NCBI RefSeq assembly: GCF_000262345.1 | Contig: NZ_AJTQ01000115.1 | Location: 1-50,812, forward strand | DNA length: 50,812 nucleotides | Direction of reading: 5' to 3' | Source: Streptomyces xiaopingdaonensis | Lineage (GTDB): Bacteria > Actinomycetota > Actinomycetes > Streptomycetales > Streptomycetaceae | Part shown: in pieces, positions 16,612 to 24,239 of the stretch | Layout of the letters: each line of letters begins with the position of its first letter | Position numbering within the stretch: the stretch's first letter is position 1 | Notes under the pieces: model-generated | Databases searched by the model: none | What the model was told of the DNA's origin: nothing | Seen by the model: only the letters and a program-made list of their open reading frames with translations | Position numbers and translations under genes: made by a program

Positions 16612-18027
16612 ATGTTCCAGAACGCCGACGAGGCCAAAAAGTTCATCGCGGACAACGATGTGAAGTACATCGACGTCCGTTTCTGCGACCTGCCGGGCAT
16701 CATGCAGCACTTCACGGTGCCGGCCGCGACGTTCGACCCCTCCGAGAACCTGATGTTCGACGGGTCCTCCATCCGCGGTTTCCAGGCGATCCACGAGTCG
16801 GACATGGCCCTCGTCCCGGACCTGAGGACGGCGCGCGTCGACCCGTTCCGGACAGAGAAGCACCTGAACATCAACTTCTTCATCCACGACCCGATCACCG
16901 GCGAGCAGTACAGCCGCGACCCGCGGAACGTGGCGAAGAAGGCCGAGGCGTACCTCGCTTCCTCCGGCATCGCCGACACCGCGTTCTTCGGCCCCGAGGC
17001 CGAGTTCTACGTCTTCGACGACGTCCGCTTCGAGACCAAGGCCAACGCCGGCTATTACCACATCGATTCGGAAGCCGGCGCCTGGAACACCGGCGCCATC
17101 GAGGACGGCGGCAACCGCGGTTACAAGGTGCGCTACAAGGGCGGCTACTTCCCGGCGCCCCCGGTCGACCACTTCGCCGACCTGCGCGCCGAGATCTCCA
17201 CCGAACTCACCAACGCCGGCCTGGAGATCGAGCGCCAGCACCACGAGGTCGGCACCGCGGGCCAGGCCGAGATCAACTACAAGTTCAACACCCTGCTCGC
17301 CGCCGCCGACGACCTGATGCTCTTCAAGTACATCGTGAAGAACACCGTCTGGCGCAACGGCAAGACCGCGACCTTCATGCCCAAGCCGATCTTCGGCGAC
17401 AACGGTTCCGGCATGCACGTCCACCAGTCCCTCTGGAGCGACGGCTCCCCGCTCTTCTACGACGAGCAGGGCTACGCGGGCCTCTCGGACACCGCCCGCT
17501 ACTACATCGGCGGCATCCTCAAGCACGCCGCCTCGCTCCTCGCCTTCACCAACCCGACGGTGAACTCCTACCACCGCCTGGTCCCCGGCTTCGAGGCACC
17601 GGTCAACCTCGTCTACTCGCAGCGCAACCGCTCCGCCGCGATGCGCATCCCGATCACGGGCTCCAACCCGAAGGCGAAGCGCGTCGAGTTCCGCGCCCCC
17701 GACCCGTCCTCCAACCCGTACCTCGCCTTCGCGGCGCTGCTGATGGCGGGCCTCGACGGCGTCAAGAACAAGATCGAGCCCGCCGAGCCGATCGACAAGG
17801 ACCTCTACGAACTCGCCCCCGAGGAGCACGCGGGCGTCCCCCAGGTCCCCACCTCCCTCCCCGCGGTCCTCGACGCCCTCGAAGCCGACAACGAATACCT
17901 CCAGGCGGGCGGCGTCTTCACCGCCGACCTCATCGAAACCTGGATCGACTACAAGCGCACCAACGAGATCGCCCCGATGCAACTGCGGCCGCATCCGCAC
18001 GAGTTCGAGCTTTACTTCGACATTTAA
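16612..18027 (+). CDS. glnA: Glutamine synthetase type I
   Basis: GlnA makes glutamine from glutamate, ammonia and ATP as a cytoplasmic dodecamer. The 471-residue protein contains the GSI beta-grasp start ([14 protein letters not shown]), the loop after LMFDGSS, the metal-binding GPEAEFY, the [16 protein letters not shown] catalytic segment, NRSAAMRIP, and the adenylylation tyrosine Y399 in [10 protein letters not shown]. It is therefore the GSI-beta form controlled by GlnE. AGGAGG lies 6-12 bases before the ATG at 16612; a GTG/ATG frame extending to 16504 overlaps the GlnR operator and is not used. Expression should follow nitrogen status through that operator. Confidence 0.97.
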   Translation: MFQNADEAKKFIADNDVKYIDVRFCDLPGIMQHFTVPAATFDPSENLMFDGSSIRGFQAIHESDMALVPDLRTARVDPFRTEKHLNINFFIHDPITGEQYSRDPRNVAKKAEAYLASSGIADTAFFGPEAEFYVFDDVRFETKANAGYYHIDSEAGAWNTGAIEDGGNRGYKVRYKGGYFPAPPVDHFADLRAEISTELTNAGLEIERQHHEVGTAGQAEINYKFNTLLAAADDLMLFKYIVKNTVWRNGKTATFMPKPIFGDNGSGMHVHQSLWSDGSPLFYDEQGYAGLSDTARYYIGGILKHAASLLAFTNPTVNSYHRLVPGFEAPVNLVYSQRNRSAAMRIPITGSNPKAKRVEFRAPDPSSNPYLAFAALLMAGLDGVKNKIEPAEPIDKDLYELAPEEHAGVPQVPTSLPAVLDALEADNEYLQAGGVFTADLIETWIDYKRTNEIAPMQLRPHPHEFELYFDI

Positions 18028-18052
18028 GAGTCGGGGTCCGGTGACTTGGGGT

Positions 18053-18070
18053 GAGCCCTGGAGAGGGCTC
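18053..18070 (+). terminator. glnA terminator hairpin
   Basis: GAGCCCT (18053-18059) pairs perfectly with AGGGCTC (18064-18070) around a GGAG loop, 25 bases after the glnA stop. Confidence 0.55.
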
Positions 18071-18186
18071 GTGACCTGCGGGAACGCTTCTCGGTGGTTC
18101 TCGCGGATCACCCCGGTTTCCCAGGCCCTTGTGCACCGGGTGTGCACCGGGAGCCGAGCGCGCTGACGCCTCGTCAGAGGCAAAGA

Positions 18187-18223
18187 GGGCGACTGTCCCA
18201 TCCAAGCGATGGGACAGCCGCCC
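18187..18223. terminator. Strong 16-base stem-loop between glnA and arsM
   Basis: The arms 18187-18202 and 18208-18223 match at 15 of 16 positions around a CAAGC loop (core CTGTCCCATC/GATGGGACAG). It lies between two converging genes and probably stops transcription from both sides. Confidence 0.7.
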
Positions 18224-18375
18224 TCATGCGTGCTTCTCGGTCTCCAAGTGATGGGCCGGGTCGGTGCGCTGCGGACTGCCGGCGCCGGGCACCGTCGATG
18301 GCCTTCTCCTTAGTGCTGGCAGCCGCAGCCGGATGCGGTCTTGGCCTCGGCGACGACTGTGTTCGAGGCGACGGC

Positions 18376-19193
18376 TTAGTCGGTGGAGGTGCAGCAGGCG
18401 GTGACGCCGCGGCAGTCGCCAGTGCTGGTGGCTGCGTCGTCGGCTTCTGCTGCGTTGGCGTGCTTGGCCGCGCGGACGATGGCGGAGTGCATGCCGTCCG
18501 CGACCGCGTGGGTCGGTGTGATCTCGATGCCGGTGAAGCCGGCGGCCTCCAGGCCCTGCCGGTATTCGGCGAAGGAGAGGGCACCGGCGATGCAGCCGAC
18601 GTAATCGCCGCGTTCGGCCCGTTGGGCTGGGGTGAGGTCGTCGTCGGCGAGGACGTCGGAGATGCGCCGGGGGTGAGAACGCGGTGCATCTCGGCGAAGA
18701 CGGCGGGCTTGTCGGTGGAGAGGTTGATGACGCAGTTGGAGATGACCACGTCGATAGTGTTCGCGGGCAGGGGGATGTCCTCGATGGTGCCCTTGAGGAA
18801 CTCCACGTTGGTCGCGCCGGACTTCTTCTGGTTGGCCAGGGCGAGCGCGAGCATCTCCTCGGTCATGTCGAGGCCGTACGCCTTGCCGGTGGCACCGACC
18901 CGGCGGGCGGAGAGCAGGACGTCGATGCCGCCGCCGGAGCCGAGGTCCAGGACGCTTTCGCCCTCGTGCAGGTCGGCGACGGCGGTGGGGTTGCCGCAGC
19001 CTAGCGAGGCGGCGACGGCTTCGGCGGGCAACGTGTCGCGCTCGTCCTCGGCGTAGAGGGTCTGACCGAAGTTTTCGTCGATCTCTACGGGCTGCGGGCC
19101 GCAGCAGGCGGTGTCGCCGTCGGCGACCTGGGCCGCCGCTGCGGCGTAGCTGCGGCGGACGGTCTCGCGCAGCTCGGTGGACTGATCGCTCAT
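18376..19193 (-). pseudogene. arsM: arsM, arsenite S-adenosylmethionine methyltransferase, with frameshift
   Basis: ArsM methylates As(III) with SAM. The N-terminal part (start ATG at 19193) has ACCGPQ, the YAEDERDTLPAEAVAASLGCGNP segment in pieces, motif I VLDLGSGGGIDVLLSAR, and NCVINLS. After HRVLTPG near 18670 the frame is lost. Shifting by one base restores RISDVLADDDLTPAQRAERGDYVGCIAGAL, then FAEYRQGLEAAGF, to a TAA at 18376-18378; this holds the conserved third cysteine (GCIAGAL) and a CC pair near the end. One base appears missing at or beside the GGGGG run 18669-18673. It could be a real mutation or a read error. It is divergent from arsR1. Confidence 0.85.
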
Positions 19194-19238
19194 GACGTTT
19201 CCTCCTCCCGGCTCCGGAACGGCACCCGGGGCCGGCTC

Positions 19239-19305
19239 TGCATTGATGGCTGTCGATGCAGGCAGCTTGCTCCTTGGATAGACGTTCGTCAACATAGAGG
19301 TATGT
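19239..19305. promoter_or_regulatory. Divergent arsM/arsR1 control region with two inverted repeats
   Basis: TGCATTGA (19239-19246) and TCGATGCA (19253-19260) match inverted at 7 of 8 positions. ACATA-gagg-TATGT (19292-19305) is perfect and overlaps the arsR1 start codon. Either could be the ArsR1 operator; ArsR repressors usually sit over their own promoter. Confidence 0.45.
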
Positions 19306-19694
19306 CTAAGTACGAGCCGGTGGCGACCGGCCAGGACACGAGCGGCTGCTGCACGCCCCTCGCCGCCCCGATGAACCCGGACGAGGCCGCGGAGCTGTCC
19401 CAGGTCTTCAAGGCGCTGGGCGACCCGGTGCGGCTGCGGTTGCTGTCGCTGATCGCCGCGCGGGAGGGCGGGGAGATCTGCGTGTGCGAGCTGACGCCCG
19501 CGTTCGACCTGACCCAGCCGACCGTCTCGCACCACCTCAAGCTGCTGAAGCAGGCCGGGCTGATCGCCTCCGAGCGGCGCGGGACGTGGGTGTACTACCG
19601 ACTGCTGCCGGAAGCGACGGACCGCTTGGCCACCTTCCTTGCGCACCCCGGCACCAGTGCGGAGATCGAAGCAACCGACGGAACCGCTTCGTAG
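19302..19694 (+). CDS. arsR: ArsR-family arsenic-responsive repressor 1
   Basis: A 130-residue winged-helix repressor. Its helix-turn-helix spans LTQPTVSHHLKLLKQAGL, with the wing at RRGTWVYYRL. Likely As(III) ligands are C60 and C62 in EICVCEL and the N-terminal pair C16-C17. That set resembles the N-terminal Cys pair plus helix Cys of Corynebacterium glutamicum ArsR. Arsenite binding should release it from DNA and open transcription of arsM and itself. It starts at the ATG at 19302 and converges on acr3 across a hairpin. Confidence 0.92.
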   Translation: MSKYEPVATGQDTSGCCTPLAAPMNPDEAAELSQVFKALGDPVRLRLLSLIAAREGGEICVCELTPAFDLTQPTVSHHLKLLKQAGLIASERRGTWVYYRLLPEATDRLATFLAHPGTSAEIEATDGTAS

Positions 19695-19732
19695 GCAGCA
19701 TGATCCAGGACCCGTTGTACGAGACGCAGTGC

Positions 19733-19757
19733 GGCCGCCCCGCGAAGCGGGGCGGCC
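19733..19757. terminator. Bidirectional terminator between arsR1 and acr3
   Basis: GGCCGCCCCG (19733-19742) and CGGGGCGGCC (19748-19757) form a perfect 10-base stem with a 5-base loop between two converging genes. Confidence 0.75.
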
Positions 19758-19781
19758 CGAATCACGTGGACGGTGCGGCGG

Positions 19782-20894
19782 CTAGTGGATGGCCTGCGGC
19801 GTGAACTTCCGTCGCCAGCCCAGCGATACGTACACCAGGGCCACCAGTACGGGGACCTCGATGAGCGGGCCGACGACGCCGGAGAGGGCCTGGCCGCTGG
19901 TGACACCGAAGGTGGCGATGGCGACGGCGATGGCGAGTTCGAAGTTGTTTCCTGCGGCGGTGAAGGCGAGGGTAGCGGTGCGGTCGTAGGGCAGTCCGAT
20001 GCCCTTGCCCAGCAGGAAGGCGCCCGCCCACATGACGGTGAAGTACACCAGCAGCGGCAGCGCGATGCGGGCCACGTCCAGCGGCTGCGAGGTGATCGTC
20101 TTCCCCTGCAGGGCGAAGAGGACGACGATCGTGAACAGCAGCCCGTACAGGCCGAAGGGGCCGATGCGGGGTAGGAAGCGGTTCTCGTAGCGCTCGCGGC
20201 CCAGCTTCCTCTCCCCCAGGCGGCGGGTGAGGAACCCGGCCAGCAGCGGGACGCCGAGGAAGACGATCACGTTGAGGGCGATGTGCCACACCGGCACGTC
20301 CAAGCCCTGCCCGTCGCCGAGGCCGAGCCACTGCGGCAGCAGGTCCAGGTAGAACCAGCCCAGCAGGCCGAAGGCGATGACCTGGAAGACGGAGTTGAGG
20401 GCGACGAGGACGGCGGCGGCCTCGCGGTCGCCGCAGGCCAGGTCGTTCCAGATGATCACCATGGCGATGCAGCGGGCGAGGCCGACGATGATGAGCCCGG
20501 TGCGGTACTCGGGCAGGTCCGGCAGGAAGATCCACGCGAGCGTGAACATGACGGCGGGGCCGACCAGCCAGTTGATGACCAGCGAGGAGGCCATCAGCTT
20601 CTTGTCGCCGGTGACGGTGTCGAGCCGGTCGTAGCGGACCTTGGCCAGCACCGGGTACATCATGACCAGCAGGCCGAGCGCGATGGGCAGCGAGATGCCG
20701 CCGATCTCGACCTTGCTCAATGCCTCTCCCAGCCCCGGGACGGCGTGTCCGAGGCCGAGGCCGAGGGTCATGGCGAGCAGGATCCACAGCGCCAGGAAGC
20801 GGTCGAGGGCGGACAGCTTCGCGACGACCCCGGCCTCGGCGGGAGCTTCACCGGTGGCGGTCCCCGCCGGGGTGTCGGGTTCGGTGCGGGTCAC
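19782..20894 (-). CDS. arsB: ACR3-family arsenite efflux transporter
   Basis: A 370-residue membrane protein with about ten hydrophobic helices, which extrudes As(III) using the proton gradient. The family cysteine is in GLARCIAMVIIWNDLACGD, and the second signature GNNFELAIAVAIATFG with its conserved Glu is near residue 315. Length is normal for ACR3. The GTG at 20894 overlaps the last four bases of the arsR2 frame (GTGA), so the two are translationally coupled. Longer frames upstream only read through arsR2. Arsenate reductase arsC is not found beside it. Confidence 0.94.
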   Translation of the reverse strand: MTRTEPDTPAGTATGEAPAEAGVVAKLSALDRFLALWILLAMTLGLGLGHAVPGLGEALSKVEIGGISLPIALGLLVMMYPVLAKVRYDRLDTVTGDKKLMASSLVINWLVGPAVMFTLAWIFLPDLPEYRTGLIIVGLARCIAMVIIWNDLACGDREAAAVLVALNSVFQVIAFGLLGWFYLDLLPQWLGLGDGQGLDVPVWHIALNVIVFLGVPLLAGFLTRRLGERKLGRERYENRFLPRIGPFGLYGLLFTIVVLFALQGKTITSQPLDVARIALPLLVYFTVMWAGAFLLGKGIGLPYDRTATLAFTAAGNNFELAIAVAIATFGVTSGQALSGVVGPLIEVPVLVALVYVSLGWRRKFTPQAIH

Positions 20895-21226
20895 GGGCAG
20901 GGCCTCTTCCGGTCGTTCTCGTACGTGGTGCGGGCAGCCTCGGCCAGCTCGGTGAACGAGCCGGCCAGCGCCGCGAGGACATCGGGCCGCAGCGTGTAGT
21001 AGGTGAACCGTCCGCACGGCGCGGTCTCCACCACCCCGGCCTCGCGCAGCACCCGCAGATGGTTGGACAGATTGGTCTGCCGCGCACCGGTCTCCTCCAC
21101 AAGGTGCGTCGTGCACAGCGTCTCGCGCGCGAGCAGAGTCACGATCCGGAGCCGGAGCGGGTCCGCGAGCACCCGGAGCAGGTCTGCATCCGGCGGGGAC
21201 ACCTCAGTGCTGGCTGACGTCATCAT
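20891..21226 (-). CDS. arsR: ArsR-family repressor 2, cotranscribed with acr3
   Basis: A 111-residue winged-helix protein: LRVLADPLRLRIVTLLA, recognition helix TNLSNHLRVLREAGVV, wing CGRFTYYTL. Candidate ligands are C38 (ETLCTTHL), C71 (APCGR) and a C-terminal Cys. It lacks the CVC motif of arsR1, so the two repressors may sense through different sites or respond to different metalloids. It precedes acr3 with a 4-base overlap and should control that operon through the palindrome just upstream of its start. Confidence 0.9.
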   Translation of the reverse strand: MMTSASTEVSPPDADLLRVLADPLRLRIVTLLARETLCTTHLVEETGARQTNLSNHLRVLREAGVVETAPCGRFTYYTLRPDVLAALAGSFTELAEAARTTYENDRKRPCP

Positions 21227-21227
21227 G

Positions 21228-21249
21228 CGCTGATACTTTCACATCAGCG
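21228..21249. promoter_or_regulatory. Palindromic operator at the arsR2-acr3 promoter
   Basis: CGCTGAT (21228-21234) and ATCAGCG (21243-21249) are perfect inverted arms with 8 bases between. They begin one base upstream of the arsR2 start codon region, where ArsR repressors commonly bind. Confidence 0.6.
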
Positions 21250-21627
21250 TTGACTGACACCAGCCCCTGGCTGGTACGAGCGCCTACCGGCCGCCCTCGA
21301 GGAAGAGGCCCGCACATTCGTCGGGGAACCGGCCGCGCAGCAACGGCCACGCTGATGGCGCTGAACAAGGTCGAGTCGGACGGCCACATCTCTAACATCG
21401 GCCCGTGCTGGTTCTTCCCCGCTGCCACCTCCGTCGTCTTCGATCTGGACGAGGAGATGGGCGGTGCCACCGCCGCATCACCGAATGACATGGCGTCTCA
21501 ATCGGGGGCCCTGCCTGAGTGCCTCGGTTGCCCTCTGCCGGGCCGGAGGATGGAAGACGTTTCAGGCGGGGACGGCTTCTTCATCTCCGGCCGCCTGCGG
21601 CCCGCACTCGGCGGCTAACGCAACTCC
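21250..21627. other. Gene-poor stretch beside the arsenic operon
   Basis: A 122-codon frame is open on the plus strand but its residues show no domain, and its third-position GC is not raised. Another frame near 21280-21345 reads LPAALEEEARTFVGE before a stop and may be debris of a former ars-linked gene. I call no gene here. Confidence 0.4.
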
Positions 21628-21831
21628 TCAAGGGCGTTGGATGTAGCGCTCCGTGAGCCGGGTGGCGCCCCATCCGCCCGCCCCGGCGGCCCCGGCGGCG
21701 GCCGCCCAGGTGAGTGTGGGCGGCGCCTTCAGGGCGGACAGCACGAGCCCGACCACGCCGAACGCGGTCACTGCGCCAGCCATCCACAGGGCCATCCGGA
21801 GTCGATCCGCCATCCACGGTTCCTGTGTCAC
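21628..21831 (-). CDS. Small predicted two-helix membrane protein
   Basis: A 67-residue protein with two hydrophobic segments (MALWMAGAVTAFGVVGLVLSAL, split around residues 13-34, and LTWAAAAGAAGAGGWGATRL) and a short basic tail. Third-position GC is high. The GTG at 21831 has GGGAGGG about 9 bases upstream; the in-frame ATG at 21813 has AGGAA before it, so the true start is open. I know no family for it. No partner gene is adjacent. Confidence 0.5.
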   Translation of the reverse strand: MTQEPWMADRLRMALWMAGAVTAFGVVGLVLSALKAPPTLTWAAAAGAAGAGGWGATRLTERYIQRP

Positions 21832-22558
21832 TGATCCACACCCTCCCCGTCATGGACGAGCGAAATCCGCAAAGGCCTCCAGGGTGCCCGTATGCCCTCG
21901 CATGTGGGGTCTGACCCTCCGCTGGGCTGCGCGCCAGCGCAAGCCCCTTGTGGCCGATGCCCGTGCCGCCCTGGCCCGTGCACAGGCGGTCGCCCCGCAG
22001 GGCATCACCGTCCTGCGTCACCGTGTGGAGCGGGAAGCGAAAAGACCACTCCTCCGCTGCCTCCTGCAAAGCCGCTCAGTGTGAGGTGTGCCGGGTGCCT
22101 GGGAGCGACGCATGACGGCAGGGGAAGCGGTAGGGTCCAGTTTCTGTCTTCGTCCGACTCATCCGTCTCAGTTCAGGTCGGCGGCCCTTTTTGTCCGGCT
22201 CGCCGTCCGGCTCAGGGAATGGCTGATGTCGAGTAATCGAAGGAACACAAGAGGAGCACCCGCGGCACAGGGGTGCTCCTTTTGTTCGTGCGTCCGACTG
22301 GCAGAAAGGGCAACCGAGGCTCTTGGGATGTCAGTTGAGCGGGGCGCACCGGGCTTCCCTGGTGAAGGTCGCGCGAGCTGCCAAGCGGCGAATTTCATGG
22401 CCGGTGGAGACGATCACCTAGGCGATCCGTCGGGCACGGCCGATCGCCCGTTTCGAGGAGGACACAGGCTTCCCTGGCTGTTCGGCTTTCGCCGACTTCG
22501 AATCCGCCGGTAACAGCGCGACGACATTGACGGAGCCCTCGGCTTCGCGGCCGGTGGA
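21832..22558. other. Gene-poor interval with one orphan terminator
   Basis: No recognisable protein is encoded. A 60-codon frame at 21902-22084 on the plus strand has high third-position GC (MWGLTLRWAARQRKPL at its start), but no good ribosome binding site. A strong terminator at 22252-22283 ends a transcript of unknown origin. GGCTTCCCTGG occurs twice (near 22347 and 22468). Confidence 0.4.
22252..22283 (+). terminator. Intrinsic terminator with T-run, no gene upstream
   Basis: AGGAGCACCC (22252-22261) pairs perfectly with GGGTGCTCCT (22271-22280), followed by TTTT. This is the best classical terminator in the window. A TAGGGT -10-like hexamer near 22131 would give a transcript of roughly 140-150 bases, so an unannotated small RNA is possible. 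Confidence 0.65.
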
Positions 22559-23344
22559 TCAGGCCTTTTCGAGGATCGTCTTCAGCTCGGACATCATCAT
22601 GACCCAGCCTCCGCTGACGCCTTCGAGCATCTTCAAGTCGGCAGAGGTGAAGCCGTCGTGGGTGATGGTGAGCTTGACGCCGAGTTCCGGCTCCTCGGCC
22701 GGCTCGATGTCGAAGGCGACCTTCGAGCGTTCCTTGACGGCCTCGGCGAACTCCGCATCGCTCATGCCGAACATCTCCTGATGCATCGGCTGCAGCGTGT
22801 GCCAGGTGTACGCAAGCCGCTTGCCCGGCTCCGACTCGGTGACCACCTGCCCGAGGTCCTGCGGCTCGCCGCCGTCCTCGACCGGCCACAGCACCTTCGA
22901 CCCGACCCGCCAGTCCGAGGAGGGCGCCCAGTCGCCGTGGTACTGCTGCAGAAACTCCGGACTGGTCAGGCCCTCCCAGAGCTTCTCGGGCGTGGTGTGG
23001 ATGTAGATCGTATAGACGAACTCGGGCTTGCTCATCGCCGTTCCTTCCAGGGCGTGCTTCGGATTGCTGAGCGCGGTCATCCGGCCCCGCTCGTACTGGC
23101 CGATCCAGCGGTCGGTGATCTTGTGGATGGGCACGGGGTCGAGGTAGTGGAGCCTTTCCCGGCCGCGCCGGAGCGCCGTGACCAGGCCCGCCCTCTCCAA
23201 GATCGTCAAGTGCTTGGACACTGCCTGCCTGGTCATCTCCAGCCCCGTAGCCACCTCGCGCAGGCTCTGTCCGTTCCGCTCGTTCAGCCGGTCCAGCAGT
23301 CGCCTGCGGCTCGCGTCCGCTAGTGCCTTGAACACCTCGTCCAT
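22559..23344 (-). CDS. ArsR-type regulator fused to SRPBCC (AHSA1-like) domain
   Basis: A 261-residue two-domain protein. Residues 1-90 are an ArsR winged helix (MDEVFKALADASRRRLLDRL, MTRQAVSKHLTILERAGLV) without obvious metal-binding cysteines. Residues of about 108-261 form an SRPBCC/START-like domain (PEKLWEGLTSPEFLQQYHG, WPVEDGG, a C-terminal helix VMMMSELKTILEKA). In many bacteria these are two adjacent genes; here they are one frame. The SRPBCC part likely binds a hydrophobic ligand that tunes DNA binding. A 7-2-7 palindrome lies 28 bases upstream of the start. I chose the ATG at 23344 that opens the conserved ArsR start. Confidence 0.88.
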   Translation of the reverse strand: MDEVFKALADASRRRLLDRLNERNGQSLREVATGLEMTRQAVSKHLTILERAGLVTALRRGRERLHYLDPVPIHKITDRWIGQYERGRMTALSNPKHALEGTAMSKPEFVYTIYIHTTPEKLWEGLTSPEFLQQYHGDWAPSSDWRVGSKVLWPVEDGGEPQDLGQVVTESEPGKRLAYTWHTLQPMHQEMFGMSDAEFAEAVKERSKVAFDIEPAEEPELGVKLTITHDGFTSADLKMLEGVSGGWVMMMSELKTILEKA

Positions 23345-23371
23345 GTCATCCCGCCCCTCACTCTGAAACTG

Positions 23372-23387
23372 GCAACCACTTGGTTGC
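23372..23387. promoter_or_regulatory. Palindrome GCAACCActTGGTTGC upstream of the ArsR-SRPBCC gene
   Basis: Two perfect 7-base arms lie around a 2-base centre, 28 bases before the ATG. The spacing suits a dimeric winged-helix repressor and suggests autoregulation by the adjacent protein. Confidence 0.65.
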
Positions 23388-23678
23388 GTGGCAAGTCGGC
23401 GAGCGGTGCCGCTGAGCACGGCCGGGTCGAGACAGCCCGCGAACTGGTCGCAAGAACAAGAGCCGCCGGCACCCCGCTTCGGAAGGCGGCGCATCATCGT
23501 GCCGGTCACCTATCACTTGTCCCGCAACTCTCCAGGCCGTGCCGGAGGCTGGTCGGCGGTTCCGAGATGGCGACAGAAAAGTGAGGGCCGCTTCTCTTTT
23601 CGGTCAAAGTAATTTTCGCTGCCTCGTGCTGCGAGTGGGAATTGAGTCGGTGGTCGCCGGCAGGAAAAAGTGCTCTCC
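23388..23678. other. Intergenic region, nothing recognised
   Basis: It is somewhat richer in A and T than the flanks, with no gene, hairpin or repeat that I can support. Confidence 0.35.
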
Positions 23679-24144
23679 TCACCCCACCGCCCGCTCGACC
23701 AGTTCGCTGATCCTCGCCTCCGCCGCCGGGCTCGTCTCGGTCAGGGCGTACGACGTCGGCCACAGGCCCGTGTCGTCGTCGAGGGTGGCCTCCTCGGTGA
23801 AGCCGAGGGTCGAAGTAGCGGGCCTTGTCCTTCTGGGCGCTCCGGAAGAAGCAGAGGACCTTGCCGTTTTTGGCGTAGGCGGGCTGGCCGTACCAGAGTT
23901 TCGGTGACAGCTCCGGGGCCGCGGTGGTGACGAGCGTGTGGACGCGTTCGGCCAGGGAGCGGTCGGGTTGGGGCATTTCCGCGATCTTTGTGAGTACGTC
24001 TCTTTCGTCGGCTGCTGCTTTGTCGGCGGTGCGGCTGCGGCGGGTGGCTGATTTCGACTCCGCGGCGCGCTCTCGTACGGCGGCGCGCTCCTCTTCTGAG
24101 AGGTTCTCCGAGGAGGAGGCGTCGGAGTTCGGTGTGGTGTTCAT
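23679..24144 (-). pseudogene. DUF1801 (YdhG-like) protein gene with frameshift
   Basis: From the ATG at 24144 the frame reads a charged N-terminus, then [42 protein letters not shown] and KARY, typical of DUF1801. Near 23811-23816 the frame breaks; a one-base shift restores [26 protein letters not shown] and a C-terminus ending ELVERAVG with a TGA at 23679-23681. One extra base seems present (or two missing). As written, the gene would end in a long Arg/Gly-rich tail. This is either a pseudogene or a read error. Family function is poorly known. Confidence 0.75.
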
Positions 24145-24239
24145 GGGTTCCGCGCCCCGTTCGTGTGTCGGCCGGCCTTGCACGTTAGAGGTACGAACGG
24201 GGCGGGTGCTTCTCGGATTCTGATCGAGTACGGGTGTCG

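Larger units (their letters stand above)
18028..18375. other. Region between glnA and the arsenic locus
   Basis: It holds two strong hairpins (18053-18070 and 18187-18223) and a tandem GTGCACCGGG repeat near 18131-18151. A 21-codon Cys-rich continuation of the arsM reading frame lies at 18310-18375. This is the junction between conserved core and accessory DNA; I found no integrase or tRNA. Confidence 0.45.

Noticed and set aside
18131..18151. Tandem GTGCACCGGG as a possible integration (att) repeat beside the ars locus
   Set aside because: No second copy was seen at the other side of the accessory stretch and no integrase or tRNA is present.
19782..21116. Longer start for the ACR3 transporter inside arsR2
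   Set aside because: The extension is only the other frame of arsR2; GTG at 20894 starts a normal-length ACR3 and overlaps the arsR2 stop.
21250..21618. 122-codon plus-strand frame after arsR2
   Set aside because: No domain, weak codon bias, no convincing ribosome binding site; perhaps remains of a lost gene.
22088..22513. 141-codon plus-strand frame over the orphan terminator
   Set aside because: It runs through an intrinsic terminator and has no recognisable domain; a non-coding transcript is as likely.
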